From: Patescibacteria group bacterium
GTDB lineage: Bacteria; Patescibacteriota; Patescibacteriia; UBA1558; S5-K13
NCBI GenBank assembly: GCA_028692545.1
Contig: JAQUXC010000007.1
Location: 1 to 57,935 of the forward strand
Length of the DNA stretch: 57,935 nucleotides
Reading direction: 5' to 3'
The notes under the pieces are model-generated. The model was not told where the DNA came from and searched no databases. It saw only the letters and a list, made by a program, of their open reading frames with translations. Each line of letters begins with the position of its first letter. The stretch's first letter is position 1. Of the stretch, positions 7,816 through 16,561 are shown piece after piece. Made by a program: the position numbers and the translations under genes.

Positions 7816-7844
7816 ATTATACTTTAGTAAGAGAATATTAACAA
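7816..7844 (-). promoter_or_regulatory. Sigma70-type promoter for hpf-secA
   Basis: On the minus strand, TTGTTA (7839-7844) and TATAAT (7816-7821) are separated by 17 bases. It lies 35 bases upstream of the hpf start codon and faces away from the prs-like promoter at 7857. Confidence 0.6.
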
Positions 7845-7856
7845 TAAAAACAAAAT

Positions 7857-7884
7857 TTGACAAATATTATCTAAGAGTTAATCT
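7857..7884 (+). promoter_or_regulatory. Sigma70-type promoter for the PRPP-synthetase-like gene
   Basis: TTGACA (7857-7862), a 16-base spacer and TAATCT (7879-7884), then a leader with a strong ribosome-binding site AGGGAGGA (7913-7920) four bases before the ATG at 7925. Confidence 0.6.
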
Positions 7885-7924
7885 AAAGGTAGAAAAAATA
7901 ATTCATATATCTAGGGAGGATATA

Positions 7925-8908
7925 ATGAGAAATGATTTGAAGATTATAACCGGTACTGGTCATCCAGATTTAGCTATAAGAATCTGTGAACAACTGTCTA
8001 AAATAACAGACAGAAATATAGAGCTTGTACCAACTATCTTAAAAAGATGGCCCAATGGCGAATTATATGCCAGAGTCAAAGAAAATGTCCGTGGATGTGA
8101 TGTTTTTATAGTTCAATCCATGCACTGCCAATTACCGTACAGCACAATCGAGGAAATCGAATTTCTGATTGATTGTATAAGAGACTCTGCACGCAGAATT
8201 ACGATTATCGCCTCCTGGATAGGATATGCAAAACAGGATCGCAAAACAATTTCAAGAGAGACAAGAGCATTCCGTGTGGTCTGTAAAAGATTATCAAGAT
8301 CTGGAGCAGACAGAGTTCTACTGTGTGATGTTCACAACTCTGCGACAGCTGGACTATTTGATATACCAGTGGATTCTGTATACATCATGCGCATACTCAT
8401 AGAAGAGATGCAATCTGAAATTGAAAATTCACCAAATCAAAAACCTATCCTATGTAGTCCAGATCTGGGCTCTGCAAAAAGAGTCCAAGCAATTTCTGCA
8501 ATAACAGGAATCAGTGATGTATGCGTAGTACAAAAAATACAAAAACACGATTCCAAAGAAATTGATATCGAAAAAAGCAAAATTCTCGGTAATGTACGTA
8601 ATAAGGATGTACATATATTTGATGACATGATTCAAAGCTTCAAGACCATGAAAATCGCTCTTGATATAATAAGAAAACATAATCCGAAAAGTATAACGCT
8701 TCATGTCGTACATCCAGACTTCATAGATGGTACCATAAATAACCTTGTTGGTTGTTGTGCGGATAAGATAATTATCACAGACACAATACCTGTTCCAAAT
8801 AATCTATCTTCAAAGGTTCAAGTCTTGGATCCATCTCTCTTTTTGGCGAAATGTATATTCAAAATTCACGAAGACGAATCTCTGAGTGAAATGTTCATTC
8901 AATATTAA
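7925..8908 (+). CDS. Ribose-phosphate pyrophosphokinase-like protein (PRPP synthetase)
   Basis: A 327-residue protein of the PRPP synthetase family, which makes 5-phosphoribosyl pyrophosphate from ribose 5-phosphate and ATP. Recognisable parts: ATP-loop YAKQDRK (101-107; usual YARQDRK), the metal/catalytic DVH (135-137; usual DLH), SPDLG in place of SPDxGG, and the ribose-phosphate loop DDMIQSFKT (233-241), where the family has DDMIDTGGT. The last change removes the Asp and Gly-Gly that contact the phosphate, so activity or substrate may differ. Strong ribosome-binding site, own promoter and terminator, opposite strand and visibly higher G+C than neighbours mark it as a separate unit. Confidence 0.85.
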   Translation: MRNDLKIITGTGHPDLAIRICEQLSKITDRNIELVPTILKRWPNGELYARVKENVRGCDVFIVQSMHCQLPYSTIEEIEFLIDCIRDSARRITIIASWIGYAKQDRKTISRETRAFRVVCKRLSRSGADRVLLCDVHNSATAGLFDIPVDSVYIMRILIEEMQSEIENSPNQKPILCSPDLGSAKRVQAISAITGISDVCVVQKIQKHDSKEIDIEKSKILGNVRNKDVHIFDDMIQSFKTMKIALDIIRKHNPKSITLHVVHPDFIDGTINNLVGCCADKIIITDTIPVPNNLSSKVQVLDPSLFLAKCIFKIHEDESLSEMFIQY

Positions 8909-8925
8909 ACCTACAACTTCAACTG

Positions 8926-8967
8926 ACGCTGACTTGTACCCCAAATACATAGTCAGCGTTTTTTTAT
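8926..8967 (+). terminator. Rho-independent terminator after the PRPP-synthetase-like gene
   Basis: ACGCTGACT (8926-8934) pairs with AGTCAGCGT (8951-8959), followed by a T tract. The -35 box of the next small gene begins immediately after it at 8968. Confidence 0.85.
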
Positions 8968-8993
8968 TTGACAAAAAATTTTATAGTTATAAT
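8968..8993 (+). promoter_or_regulatory. Promoter for the 44-aa membrane peptide
   Basis: TTGACA (8968-8973) and TATAAT (8988-8993) are both perfect consensus boxes but only 14 bases apart, which is shorter than the usual 16-18. The start codon follows at 9019 after AAGGAGGT (9007-9014). Confidence 0.5.
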
Positions 8994-9018
8994 ATTTATT
9001 ATCAACAAGGAGGTTAAT

Positions 9019-9153
9019 ATGAATACAATAAACTGGATTGCTAATATAACATTTATTATAAGTATTATAGTTGGAGTTTGGGGAATAATACTTAGGATAA
9101 ATGATTACTACAAAAGCAAAAAATGGGAAAAACAACAAAAAAAGACGGACTAA
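9019..9153 (+). CDS. 44-residue single-pass membrane peptide
   Basis: The start is fixed by a perfect AAGGAGGT ribosome-binding site at 9007-9014, four bases before the ATG at 9019; a longer open frame from 8968 would start inside the promoter and is rejected. The product is MNTINW, then one hydrophobic helix (about residues 5-26, IANITFIISIIVGVWGIIL), then a basic tail rich in Lys and Gln. It is predicted to sit in the membrane with the charged C-terminus inside. I do not recognise a family. It has its own promoter and a hairpin terminator overlapping its stop region, so it is an independent unit. Confidence 0.72.
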   Translation: MNTINWIANITFIISIIVGVWGIILRINDYYKSKKWEKQQKKTD

Positions 9154-9179
9154 ATAACAATTTTTATAGCCCGTCTTTT
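9140..9179. terminator. Bidirectional terminator between the 44-aa peptide gene and murB
   Basis: AAAAGACGG (9140-9148) pairs with CCGTCTTTT (9171-9179). Read on the minus strand the stem is followed by a seven-T tract, so it should end the mur operon; on the plus strand it ends the small peptide gene. Confidence 0.8.
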
Positions 9180-9187
9180 GAAAATAT

Positions 9188-10135
9188 TTAAAATCCTAAA
9201 TACTGAACCTCTTCTTTTAAATTTATATTATATTCTTTTTTTATTTTTTCTTTTATAATTTTTGCCAAATTGTAAATATCTTTTGCTTTTGCATCTCCTT
9301 TATTTATCAAAAAATTTGCATGTTTTTCTGAAGCCTGAGCATCTCCAATACAAAATCCTTTGAGTCCAACGCTCTCTATCAAAAATCCCGCAGGAATATT
9401 ATCTATAAATTTTGATAAATCCAAAATATTTTCCAAATTTTTTCTAATATCATTATTTATCTCTACATTTTTGAAAAATGAACCAGCGCTTTTGTATTCC
9501 CATGGCTGTTTTGAATTTCTAAGTTTTATTCTTTCTAGCATTATTTTCTTAAATGCATTTACATCTCCTTTTGGCAAGTCAAATTTTGCATCAAATATTA
9601 CAAAATCATGATGCTTAAAAATACTTTCTCTATAGAAAAATTTACATTCTTTTTTATCTAATTCTTTTATTTCACTATTTGAATTTATAAACCTTACTGA
9701 TTTTATAATATTTGAAATATCTCCACCAAAACTACCTGCATTTCCATAAATAGCTCCGCCAATAGTTCCTGGAATTCCAAAAATAAAATCACACCCAACG
9801 TAACTATTTTTTATAACAAAATTTACAAAATCTCTCAACAGAACTCCAGCACCAACTGAAAAAATATTATTATCAATATGTATATTTTTGTTATCAATTT
9901 TTAAAATTAATCCATCATATCCATCATCACTTATAAGCAAATTACTTCCACCTCCAATTATCTTGAATTTCAAATTTTCATTTTTACAAAATTTAAGAAT
10001 AGATTGAATTTCTTCTATATCATCAGTTTGCAAAAAATATTTTGCATCGCCCCCTACCCCAAAAGTAGTAAGTTTTGCTAAATTATAATTTGTTTTTATG
10101 TTTTTGAAATCTGTAATAATCATATAATTAATCAT
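9188..10135 (-). CDS. murB: UDP-N-acetylmuramate dehydrogenase MurB
   Basis: MurB reduces UDP-N-acetylglucosamine-enolpyruvate to UDP-MurNAc with FAD and NADPH. The 315-residue sequence has the FAD-binding pattern LTTFGVGGDAKYF, GGGSNLL, YGNAGSFGG and the catalytic Ser region KSAGSFFKN, plus the C-terminal EEVQYLG end with its conserved Glu. It is the last gene of the mur run. The ATG at 10135 overlaps the murC stop; an alternative ATG at 10123 would avoid the overlap, and both have poor ribosome-binding sites. Confidence 0.96.
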   Translation of the reverse strand: MINYMIITDFKNIKTNYNLAKLTTFGVGGDAKYFLQTDDIEEIQSILKFCKNENLKFKIIGGGSNLLISDDGYDGLILKIDNKNIHIDNNIFSVGAGVLLRDFVNFVIKNSYVGCDFIFGIPGTIGGAIYGNAGSFGGDISNIIKSVRFINSNSEIKELDKKECKFFYRESIFKHHDFVIFDAKFDLPKGDVNAFKKIMLERIKLRNSKQPWEYKSAGSFFKNVEINNDIRKNLENILDLSKFIDNIPAGFLIESVGLKGFCIGDAQASEKHANFLINKGDAKAKDIYNLAKIIKEKIKKEYNINLKEEVQYLGF

Positions 10136-11525
10136 ATCTCAAAAAATGTCTTGCAAAATTATCTATATCCCCTGCTCCCACTACCAGAATTATTGCATCG
10201 CTATATTTTGCAATTGTGCCTTTTATTTTTTTATAATCATTTGCATAAAATATTTCTTGATCTTCTTTTAAATAAGATTTTTTTATTTCTTTAAATAAAT
10301 CATAAGAACTAACTTTGGCTTTTTTTCTTCTGCCAGAAACCTTATATATTGGACAAATTATTATTGAATCAGCCATATCAAAACTTGTTAAAAATTCATC
10401 AAAAAGTTTTTCGGTTCTATCTTCTTGGTGTGGCTGAAAAACAATAACTATTTTTTTGTTTTGATAAAATCCTCTCACACCACAAAGAAGTGCTTTTATA
10501 GCAGTTGGATGATGTGCATAATCAGAAAATATTATATTTGTTTTCCATTTTCCCAACTTTTCAAATCTCCTCCATAAACCTTTGAAATCTTTTATAGTTT
10601 CTGATATTATTTTTGGATTAATTCCTAACTTTATTGCTAGAGCCGATGCTACCAAAATATTATAAATATTATAATATCCTGGCAAAGCTGTTTCTATTTC
10701 ACAGAGTTTTTTGCATTGTTCACTTGTTTTTGATTTTTTACACAAATGTAAATTAAAATATTGTTTGTTGTATTTTTTCACAACATCGCTGACGTACAAA
10801 AGTGAATCTCCTGTTATACTCACAGAAAAAGATTTTTTTGATATTTTTAAATCTTTTATATTTACATCGTCAATATTATAAATTAAATTTTCTGGATCAT
10901 TTAATTTTTCTACAAATTCTTGGAATGCTTTTTTGATATTTTCCAAGCTTCCATAAACATCCAAATGATCCTTATCAAGCGATGTAAGCCCAATATAATC
11001 TGGGTGAAGTTTCAACATCTTGAAATTGTATTCATCACCTTCTACAACTAAATATTTGCTTTTTCCAAGACGAAAATTTGTATTTATAGAACATATTTGA
11101 CTTCCTACAAATATAGTAGGATCAAGTCCTGCATTTATCATTATCATAGACAAAAGTGCTGTTGTAGTAGATTTTCCATGCGTTCCACTTATTGCTATTG
11201 TAGTATAATCCTTTGAAAGTCCTCCGAGAAATTCAAAATGCGAAAGAAATAATATTTTCAATTCTTTTGCTTTTTTTAATTCTGGACTAGTAACTGGCAC
11301 AGCCGGGCTATAAACTAAAAGATCTATATCAGAAGTGATATTATTAGCTTCTTGTTTATAAAAAACTTTTACTCCACGTCTTTTCAGGTCATCTGTAATA
11401 TCAGATCTAAAAGAATCAGAACCATAGACTTCTTTTCCTAATTCTAACATCATTTTTGCAATTGCTGATATTCCAATTCCACCAATTCCAGACAAATAAA
11501 CTTTTTTGTATTTTGTTAAATCCAT
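10128..11525 (-). CDS. murC: UDP-N-acetylmuramate--L-alanine ligase MurC
   Basis: A 465-residue Mur ligase adding the first amino acid of the stem peptide to UDP-MurNAc. Domain order: N-terminal UDP-binding GIGGIGISA (13-21), ATP P-loop GTHGKST (114-120), EGDEYN (usual EADESD), DYAHHPT, and the C-terminal FQPHQEDRT-like segment (usual FQPHRYSRT). Length matches the family. It is between murG and murB, with one base between its start and the murG stop. Confidence 0.96.
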   Translation of the reverse strand: MDLTKYKKVYLSGIGGIGISAIAKMMLELGKEVYGSDSFRSDITDDLKRRGVKVFYKQEANNITSDIDLLVYSPAVPVTSPELKKAKELKILFLSHFEFLGGLSKDYTTIAISGTHGKSTTTALLSMIMINAGLDPTIFVGSQICSINTNFRLGKSKYLVVEGDEYNFKMLKLHPDYIGLTSLDKDHLDVYGSLENIKKAFQEFVEKLNDPENLIYNIDDVNIKDLKISKKSFSVSITGDSLLYVSDVVKKYNKQYFNLHLCKKSKTSEQCKKLCEIETALPGYYNIYNILVASALAIKLGINPKIISETIKDFKGLWRRFEKLGKWKTNIIFSDYAHHPTAIKALLCGVRGFYQNKKIVIVFQPHQEDRTEKLFDEFLTSFDMADSIIICPIYKVSGRRKKAKVSSYDLFKEIKKSYLKEDQEIFYANDYKKIKGTIAKYSDAIILVVGAGDIDNFARHFLRYD

Positions 11526-12593
11526 TTATGATTTATTTATTAAAGAATAAATTATATCTATTATATTTTCCGTTGCATCTTTTGGCATAATACTAGATAT
11601 ATTTCTTGATAGTGTTTCACGTTTTAATTTATTTTCTAGTAACATAAAAATATATTCAATTAAATTTTGCTCATTAGCAAGCTCTACTGCATTTTTATCT
11701 AAAAAATATTTTGCATTTAATTCTTGATGACCTTTTAAAGGAAGAAGGATTGCACATTTTTCTAAAAATGATAATTCAGTAAGAGTTCCAAGTCCGGAAC
11801 GAGATACCACTAAATCCGAAACAAACATAAAATCCAAAGTTTCTTTTTCAATAAATTCATATTGATAATAATTTTCATTTTTTATGATTTTATGTTTTCC
11901 ATTACCAGTTACATGAATTATTTGATATTTTTCTGTTAATTTATCAATATTTTGATATATTACTTCATTTAAATCATTTGCTCCTGAACTACCACCAAGT
12001 ATCAAAACTATTTTGAGCTCTGGATTGAAATTATATTTTTCTATAATTTTTTGTTTATCTAAATTTTTTAATATTTCTATATCAAATCTACAAGGATTTC
12101 CTGTAAAAATTGCTTTATCTTTTTTGAACTTTTGTAAATGATCTTCAAATGTTACTGTTATTTTGTCGGCAAATGGAAACATCAGTTTATTTGCAAGACC
12201 AATTTTTACATCTTGTTGATGAACAAGTATTTTCTTGCCCAATATCTTTGAAACTATTACAAGTGGAACACTTACAAAACCACCAGCACTTATTACAATA
12301 TCAGGACTCATTTTTTTCAAAAGTTTGTGCGACTGTAAAATTGCTTTTTTAAAATTATAAATATCAGAAAAATTTTTCAAACTAAAATATCTACGAAATT
12401 TTGCAGATGATATTTGATATGTTTTTATTCCTAGATTATTCAAAAATTTATTTTCAATTCCATTTATTGTAGAAACCCAAAATATTTCATCATTTAGATG
12501 AATTTTTTTTATTTTATTTATTATTGCTACAAGTGGAGTTACGGGACCAAGAGTTCCGCCACCCGAAAACATTAATTTAAAAGACTTATTCAT
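11526..12593 (-). CDS. murG: MurG-like UDP-GlcNAc transferase (altered N-terminal glycine loop)
   Basis: MurG attaches GlcNAc to lipid I to form lipid II on the inner membrane face. The 355-residue length, the SAGGFVSVPLV segment, HQQDVKIGLANK, GGSSGANDLN and RSGLGTLTEL all fit. The first glycine loop reads GGGTLGPVTP (11-20), where most MurG proteins have GGTGGHxxP; the conserved His of that loop is Pro here. The position in the dcw-like run (ftsW upstream, murC downstream) supports the assignment despite this change. Confidence 0.9.
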   Translation of the reverse strand: MNKSFKLMFSGGGTLGPVTPLVAIINKIKKIHLNDEIFWVSTINGIENKFLNNLGIKTYQISSAKFRRYFSLKNFSDIYNFKKAILQSHKLLKKMSPDIVISAGGFVSVPLVIVSKILGKKILVHQQDVKIGLANKLMFPFADKITVTFEDHLQKFKKDKAIFTGNPCRFDIEILKNLDKQKIIEKYNFNPELKIVLILGGSSGANDLNEVIYQNIDKLTEKYQIIHVTGNGKHKIIKNENYYQYEFIEKETLDFMFVSDLVVSRSGLGTLTELSFLEKCAILLPLKGHQELNAKYFLDKNAVELANEQNLIEYIFMLLENKLKRETLSRNISSIMPKDATENIIDIIYSLINKS

Positions 12594-12597
12594 ATAA

Positions 12598-13752
12598 TTA
12601 ACTATTTGTATTCTTAGAAATATTTAAAAGAATTCCTACTGATGCCATATTCATAATCATAGCTGTTCCACCATAACTTACAAATGGAAGTGGAACTCCT
12701 GTCATAGGCAAAAGTCCTATCATTGATGAAATATTTATAAAACTCTGAAAACCAAGCCAAGAAACTATCCCAGTAGCCAAAATTCTTCCAAAATAACTTT
12801 TGGATTGTTTGGCTACTTTGAAACCTTGATAAACAAACGCAAAAATAACAAAAACATAAATTATACATATTAAAAATCCCAATTCTTCTCCAATTATTCC
12901 AAAAATTGAGTCTCCTGCTACTTCTGGCAAATATCCATATTTTTGTCTAGAATATCCCAATCCTACACCAAAAATACCACCTGAACCAACAGCTATAAGA
13001 GACTGATTTAAATGATAACCAATACCTTGTGGATCTTTACTTGGATCTAAAAATACCATAAGCCTAGCAGCTCTGTATGGAGCAAATTTTATTGCTAAAA
13101 ACAACAATCCCGATGCAGAAGTAAGCATCCATAACATATGTTTTACATCAGCTCCACCTACAAAAAAACTAATAAGTGAAATAGCAATTATAATACTGAG
13201 AGTTCCTAAATCAGGCTGTAAAAGCATAAGTATTGCAACAATAGATACAATTACAACAAATGGCAAAAGTCCTGTATTTAAATCTCTAATTTTTTTGTCA
13301 CCTTTTGAATCAAGCCAAGATGCTAAATATATAAGAAAAGTAAGTTTTACAATTTCAGATGGCTGAACGGAAATACCAAAAACATTTATCCAACTTCTAG
13401 CTTTTCCATAATTAGCCTCAATTCCAGGAATAAAAACTACAACCAACAATACAATAGAAATTATAAGCATCAAAAATGCAAATTTTTTCCAATTACGAAA
13501 ATCAAATTTCAAACAAAAATAAAAAGCAAAAAGACCCGGTAAAAATCCATACAAAATTTGATGCCAAAACATATAATAAGTGCTTCCAAATTTTTGATAA
13601 GAATAAACAGAACTTGCAGACATAAGCATAAGTATTCCAAAAAAAATCAAAAACACAAAAATAAAAAATAATAAATAATTTATATCATTCAGATTACCCT
13701 TAACATGGAATACATCATCTATCAATTTTTTTAACTTAGACTTTCTATGCAT
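12598..13752 (-). CDS. ftsW: Peptidoglycan glycosyltransferase FtsW (SEDS family)
   Basis: A 384-residue polytopic membrane protein of the SEDS family, which polymerises lipid II during division. About ten membrane helices are visible. Family signatures are PSEIVKL in the middle, LQPDLGTL, and the C-terminal PFVSYGGTAMIMNM. The N-terminal 25 residues are charged and cytosolic. The position between murD and murG favours FtsW over the elongation paralogue RodA; no RodA-like gene is seen in the mre block of this window. Confidence 0.94.
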   Translation of the reverse strand: MHRKSKLKKLIDDVFHVKGNLNDINYLLFFIFVFLIFFGILMLMSASSVYSYQKFGSTYYMFWHQILYGFLPGLFAFYFCLKFDFRNWKKFAFLMLIISIVLLVVVFIPGIEANYGKARSWINVFGISVQPSEIVKLTFLIYLASWLDSKGDKKIRDLNTGLLPFVVIVSIVAILMLLQPDLGTLSIIIAISLISFFVGGADVKHMLWMLTSASGLLFLAIKFAPYRAARLMVFLDPSKDPQGIGYHLNQSLIAVGSGGIFGVGLGYSRQKYGYLPEVAGDSIFGIIGEELGFLICIIYVFVIFAFVYQGFKVAKQSKSYFGRILATGIVSWLGFQSFINISSMIGLLPMTGVPLPFVSYGGTAMIMNMASVGILLNISKNTNS

Positions 13753-15084
13753 TTATTTTAAATCATTAACTATTTTATTAAATTTATATCCTCTATCATA
13801 TTCATTTTCAAACATACCAAAACTAGCGCATCCTGGAGATAATAATATTACATCTTTTCTTTCAGCTCTTTTATATGCTACTACTATTGCTTTTTTAAAA
13901 TCATTAAATACTCCAACTATCAAATTTTCCCCACCAAAATGCTCTATTTTTTTTCTGAGATTATCTGTCTCTGTTCCAGATAACAATATTACAAATTTTG
14001 ACTTCTTTACTATTTTTTCAGCAAACTCATCAAGTGGTAAATATTTTGTAGCTCCACCACAAATAAGTATAACCTTTTTATCAAAAGATTCTAAGGCTTT
14101 TATTCCTGCAATAGGAGACGTACTTGTAGTATCATTTATAAAACTTATAGCATTTATTTCTCTAATCTTTTGCAATCTAAATTCAATTGGATTAAATTTT
14201 TTTACAACTTTTTTTATAATTTTTTCTTCTATTCCAAGATTTAGACAAATTATTCTTGCCGCTGCTATATTTTCTAAATTATGATCACCTAAAAGATTTG
14301 TTTTGTAATCTATAACATCATTTTTTGAAAAATAAATTATTTTTCCTTTTGCTTCTTTTTTGAACTGATCATGATATTTATCTTTTCTATCTTTATTTAA
14401 AAATAATATCCCTGAACTATTTTGAAATTTATAAATATTCTTTTTATCACCAACATAATCATCCATTCCAACTCCACGATTAAGATGATCTTCATAAATA
14501 TTAGTAATTAATGCAAATTCAGGAGAAAATTTTTCATCTTTAAATCCCTGCAACTGCCAAGAAGATAATTCTAAAACAAGAAAAGAATTATTGTTTAGCT
14601 TTTCTAAAAGCGGAATAGTTGCAGTTCCCATTATATTACCAGAAATATACACATCTTTTTTTGCTTCTTTTAATATTTCATAGGCAAGTGTTGTAGTTGT
14701 GGTTTTTCCACGAGTACCTGTTATTCCTATAATTTTTGCATCAGTTTGCGTACAAGCATATGACTCATCCATTATAATCTTTTTATTATGCTTTTTTGCA
14801 ATTTCTAAATATGGAGAATCATATTTTACATCAGGATTTCTAACTATAATGTCATTTTCTATGAAATCAGATTCCAAATGTTCTCCTAAATGTAATGTAA
14901 TATTTTTGTATTTTGACAAAACATCTATAGAACTTTGTAATTGCTCTTTTGTTTTTAGATCTGTTACCGTAACAATAGATCCAGCTTCATAAAAAAACAA
15001 AGCATCTTTCAAACCTTTTCCAATAGTTCCAAGTCCCATTATAAGAACTTTTTTGTTTTTAAAATCAGATAAATTCATAAACAT
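13753..15084 (-). CDS. murD: UDP-N-acetylmuramoylalanine--D-glutamate ligase MurD
   Basis: A 443-residue Mur ligase adding D-Glu to UDP-MurNAc-Ala. N-terminal Rossmann-like MGLGTIGKGL (16-25), P-loop GTRGKTTTT (123-131), NIYEDHLNRG, and C-terminal LSPGCASFGMFENEYDRG are in order. The last motif (LSPACASFDxF.nfexRG) is diagnostic for MurD. A second in-frame ATG two codons in (15078) could be the true start. The gene abuts ftsW with no spacer, so translation is probably coupled. Confidence 0.95.
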   Translation of the reverse strand: MFMNLSDFKNKKVLIMGLGTIGKGLKDALFFYEAGSIVTVTDLKTKEQLQSSIDVLSKYKNITLHLGEHLESDFIENDIIVRNPDVKYDSPYLEIAKKHNKKIIMDESYACTQTDAKIIGITGTRGKTTTTTLAYEILKEAKKDVYISGNIMGTATIPLLEKLNNNSFLVLELSSWQLQGFKDEKFSPEFALITNIYEDHLNRGVGMDDYVGDKKNIYKFQNSSGILFLNKDRKDKYHDQFKKEAKGKIIYFSKNDVIDYKTNLLGDHNLENIAAARIICLNLGIEEKIIKKVVKKFNPIEFRLQKIREINAISFINDTTSTSPIAGIKALESFDKKVILICGGATKYLPLDEFAEKIVKKSKFVILLSGTETDNLRKKIEHFGGENLIVGVFNDFKKAIVVAYKRAERKDVILLSPGCASFGMFENEYDRGYKFNKIVNDLK

Positions 15085-15123
15085 TTTTATAAAAAAATAT
15101 TATAATTTATAATCTAAAATAAA

Positions 15124-16170
15124 TTATATTTTATCAAAAAAATAAATTATCAAAGTAAGAACTGCAGAAATACCACCCAAAAGCCATGCACGCATAACAA
15201 TTTTTGACTCTGGCCACCCTATTGCTTCAAAATGATGATGTATTGGAGTAGATTTAAATAATTTCTTTCCATTATGTATTCTTTTGTATGTAATCTGTAT
15301 TAATACAGATAACGATTCCAAAATAAATATTCCTGCAAATAATGGTAAATATAACAAAGAATTTGTAAGCATGGCTATAATTCCAAGTGTTATACCTAAA
15401 CTCATAGAGCCTGTATCTCCCATAAAAAATCTAGCTGGTGGAATATTGAACCACAAAAAAGTAACAAGAGCCCCTATTATCACACCACAAAAAATAGCCA
15501 AATCATATCTACCTTGCATAAAACTAATTACCCCAAGCGCACAAAATGATACAAGTAATAAGCCTCCTGCTAGACCATCCAAACCATCAGTTTCATTTAC
15601 ACTAAAAGAAGTTGCTGAAACAACTATTGTAAATATTGGTATAATCCACCAACCAATATTAAAAGATCCTATAAAGGGAATATGTAATATATCCCAATCG
15701 AGTTTGAAATAAAACCACAAAGCGCATAAAAGTGATATACCAAAATATAAAACTAATTTCTGTGATATACTAAGTCCTCCACCCCTTGGGCCTATTTTTC
15801 TAATTCCCAAATAATCATCCAAAAGTCCTATAAAAGCTGCTGCTATAAGAGCTCCAAATGGCAACAATGTTTGAGACCTTGATAAAAAATTAAACATTCC
15901 AATATATGTATTTGGAAAAATAATACTCAAAAAATAACAAATAAAAACAACTATCAAAATTGTAAGCCAAATTATAATTCCTCCCATAGTAGGAGTTCCT
16001 GCTTTTATTTTATGTAAATTAAAAAAAACAGGGGCTTCACTTTCGGATCTAATTTGTTTTCCAAGTTTATATTTATAAAGAAAATGAGTAATGAGTGGTG
16101 TAACCAAAAAAGCTATAAAAGAAGAAAAGGTAGTCAATATAAAAATTTTCAATATAATTTCATTTAACAT
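15124..16170 (-). CDS. mraY: Phospho-MurNAc-pentapeptide transferase MraY
   Basis: A 348-residue membrane protein making lipid I from UDP-MurNAc-pentapeptide and undecaprenyl phosphate. It shows GTPTMGG (58-64), the catalytic DD in GLLDDYLG (118-119), NETDGLDGLAGG (192-203) and the HHHFEAIGWPE segment near the end. About ten membrane helices alternate with these cytosolic motifs. It opens the mur part of the run; murE and murF are not in the window. Confidence 0.96.
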   Translation of the reverse strand: MLNEIILKIFILTTFSSFIAFLVTPLITHFLYKYKLGKQIRSESEAPVFFNLHKIKAGTPTMGGIIIWLTILIVVFICYFLSIIFPNTYIGMFNFLSRSQTLLPFGALIAAAFIGLLDDYLGIRKIGPRGGGLSISQKLVLYFGISLLCALWFYFKLDWDILHIPFIGSFNIGWWIIPIFTIVVSATSFSVNETDGLDGLAGGLLLVSFCALGVISFMQGRYDLAIFCGVIIGALVTFLWFNIPPARFFMGDTGSMSLGITLGIIAMLTNSLLYLPLFAGIFILESLSVLIQITYKRIHNGKKLFKSTPIHHHFEAIGWPESKIVMRAWLLGGISAVLTLIIYFFDKI

Positions 16171-16192
16171 TTATTTGATAAATTTATTAATA

Positions 16193-16558
16193 TTATATTC
16201 CCACTATAAGAACTATATACATAACTAATTCCAAGTTTATAAATAAACTAGTATAAAGCAAAAAATAAGAAAGTAATAATGAGTTTTTTTTGGGATTATA
16301 AATATAAAAAGAAAAGATCAAATTAACCAAAAAAACCAAAAGACCAATAACTGGGGCAAAAAATAAGTTAAGAGGAGATCCTAGCAAATCAATGCCAAAA
16401 TAAACATTATAATGCAAAACATGAGAACTTTTAGAGAAATCTATATAATAATTAATTATATACCAAATATAATAATTTAAAGATAATGTACCTATTATAG
16501 ACCAAAAAACAGTCCTCTTACCAAAAAAATTTCTAAATTTATCTATTAAACTTATCAT
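16193..16558 (-). CDS. Four-helix membrane protein of unknown function
   Basis: A 121-residue protein with about four hydrophobic segments (starting near residues 18, 58, 74 and 93) and few charged residues. There is no motif I can name. It lies 3 bases from the iscS stop and 22 bases from the mraY start on the same strand, so it is carried in the same transcript, linking the Fe-S and peptidoglycan blocks. Many candidate-phyla genomes have such small polytopic proteins without assigned roles. Confidence 0.7.
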   Translation of the reverse strand: MISLIDKFRNFFGKRTVFWSIIGTLSLNYYIWYIINYYIDFSKSSHVLHYNVYFGIDLLGSPLNLFFAPVIGLLVFLVNLIFSFYIYNPKKNSLLLSYFLLYTSLFINLELVMYIVLIVGI

Positions 16559-16561
16559 ATT

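Noticed and set aside
8968-9018. Longer start for the 44-residue peptide
   Set aside because: The extra 17 codons contain the promoter boxes and the ribosome-binding site; AAGGAGGT points to the ATG at 9019.
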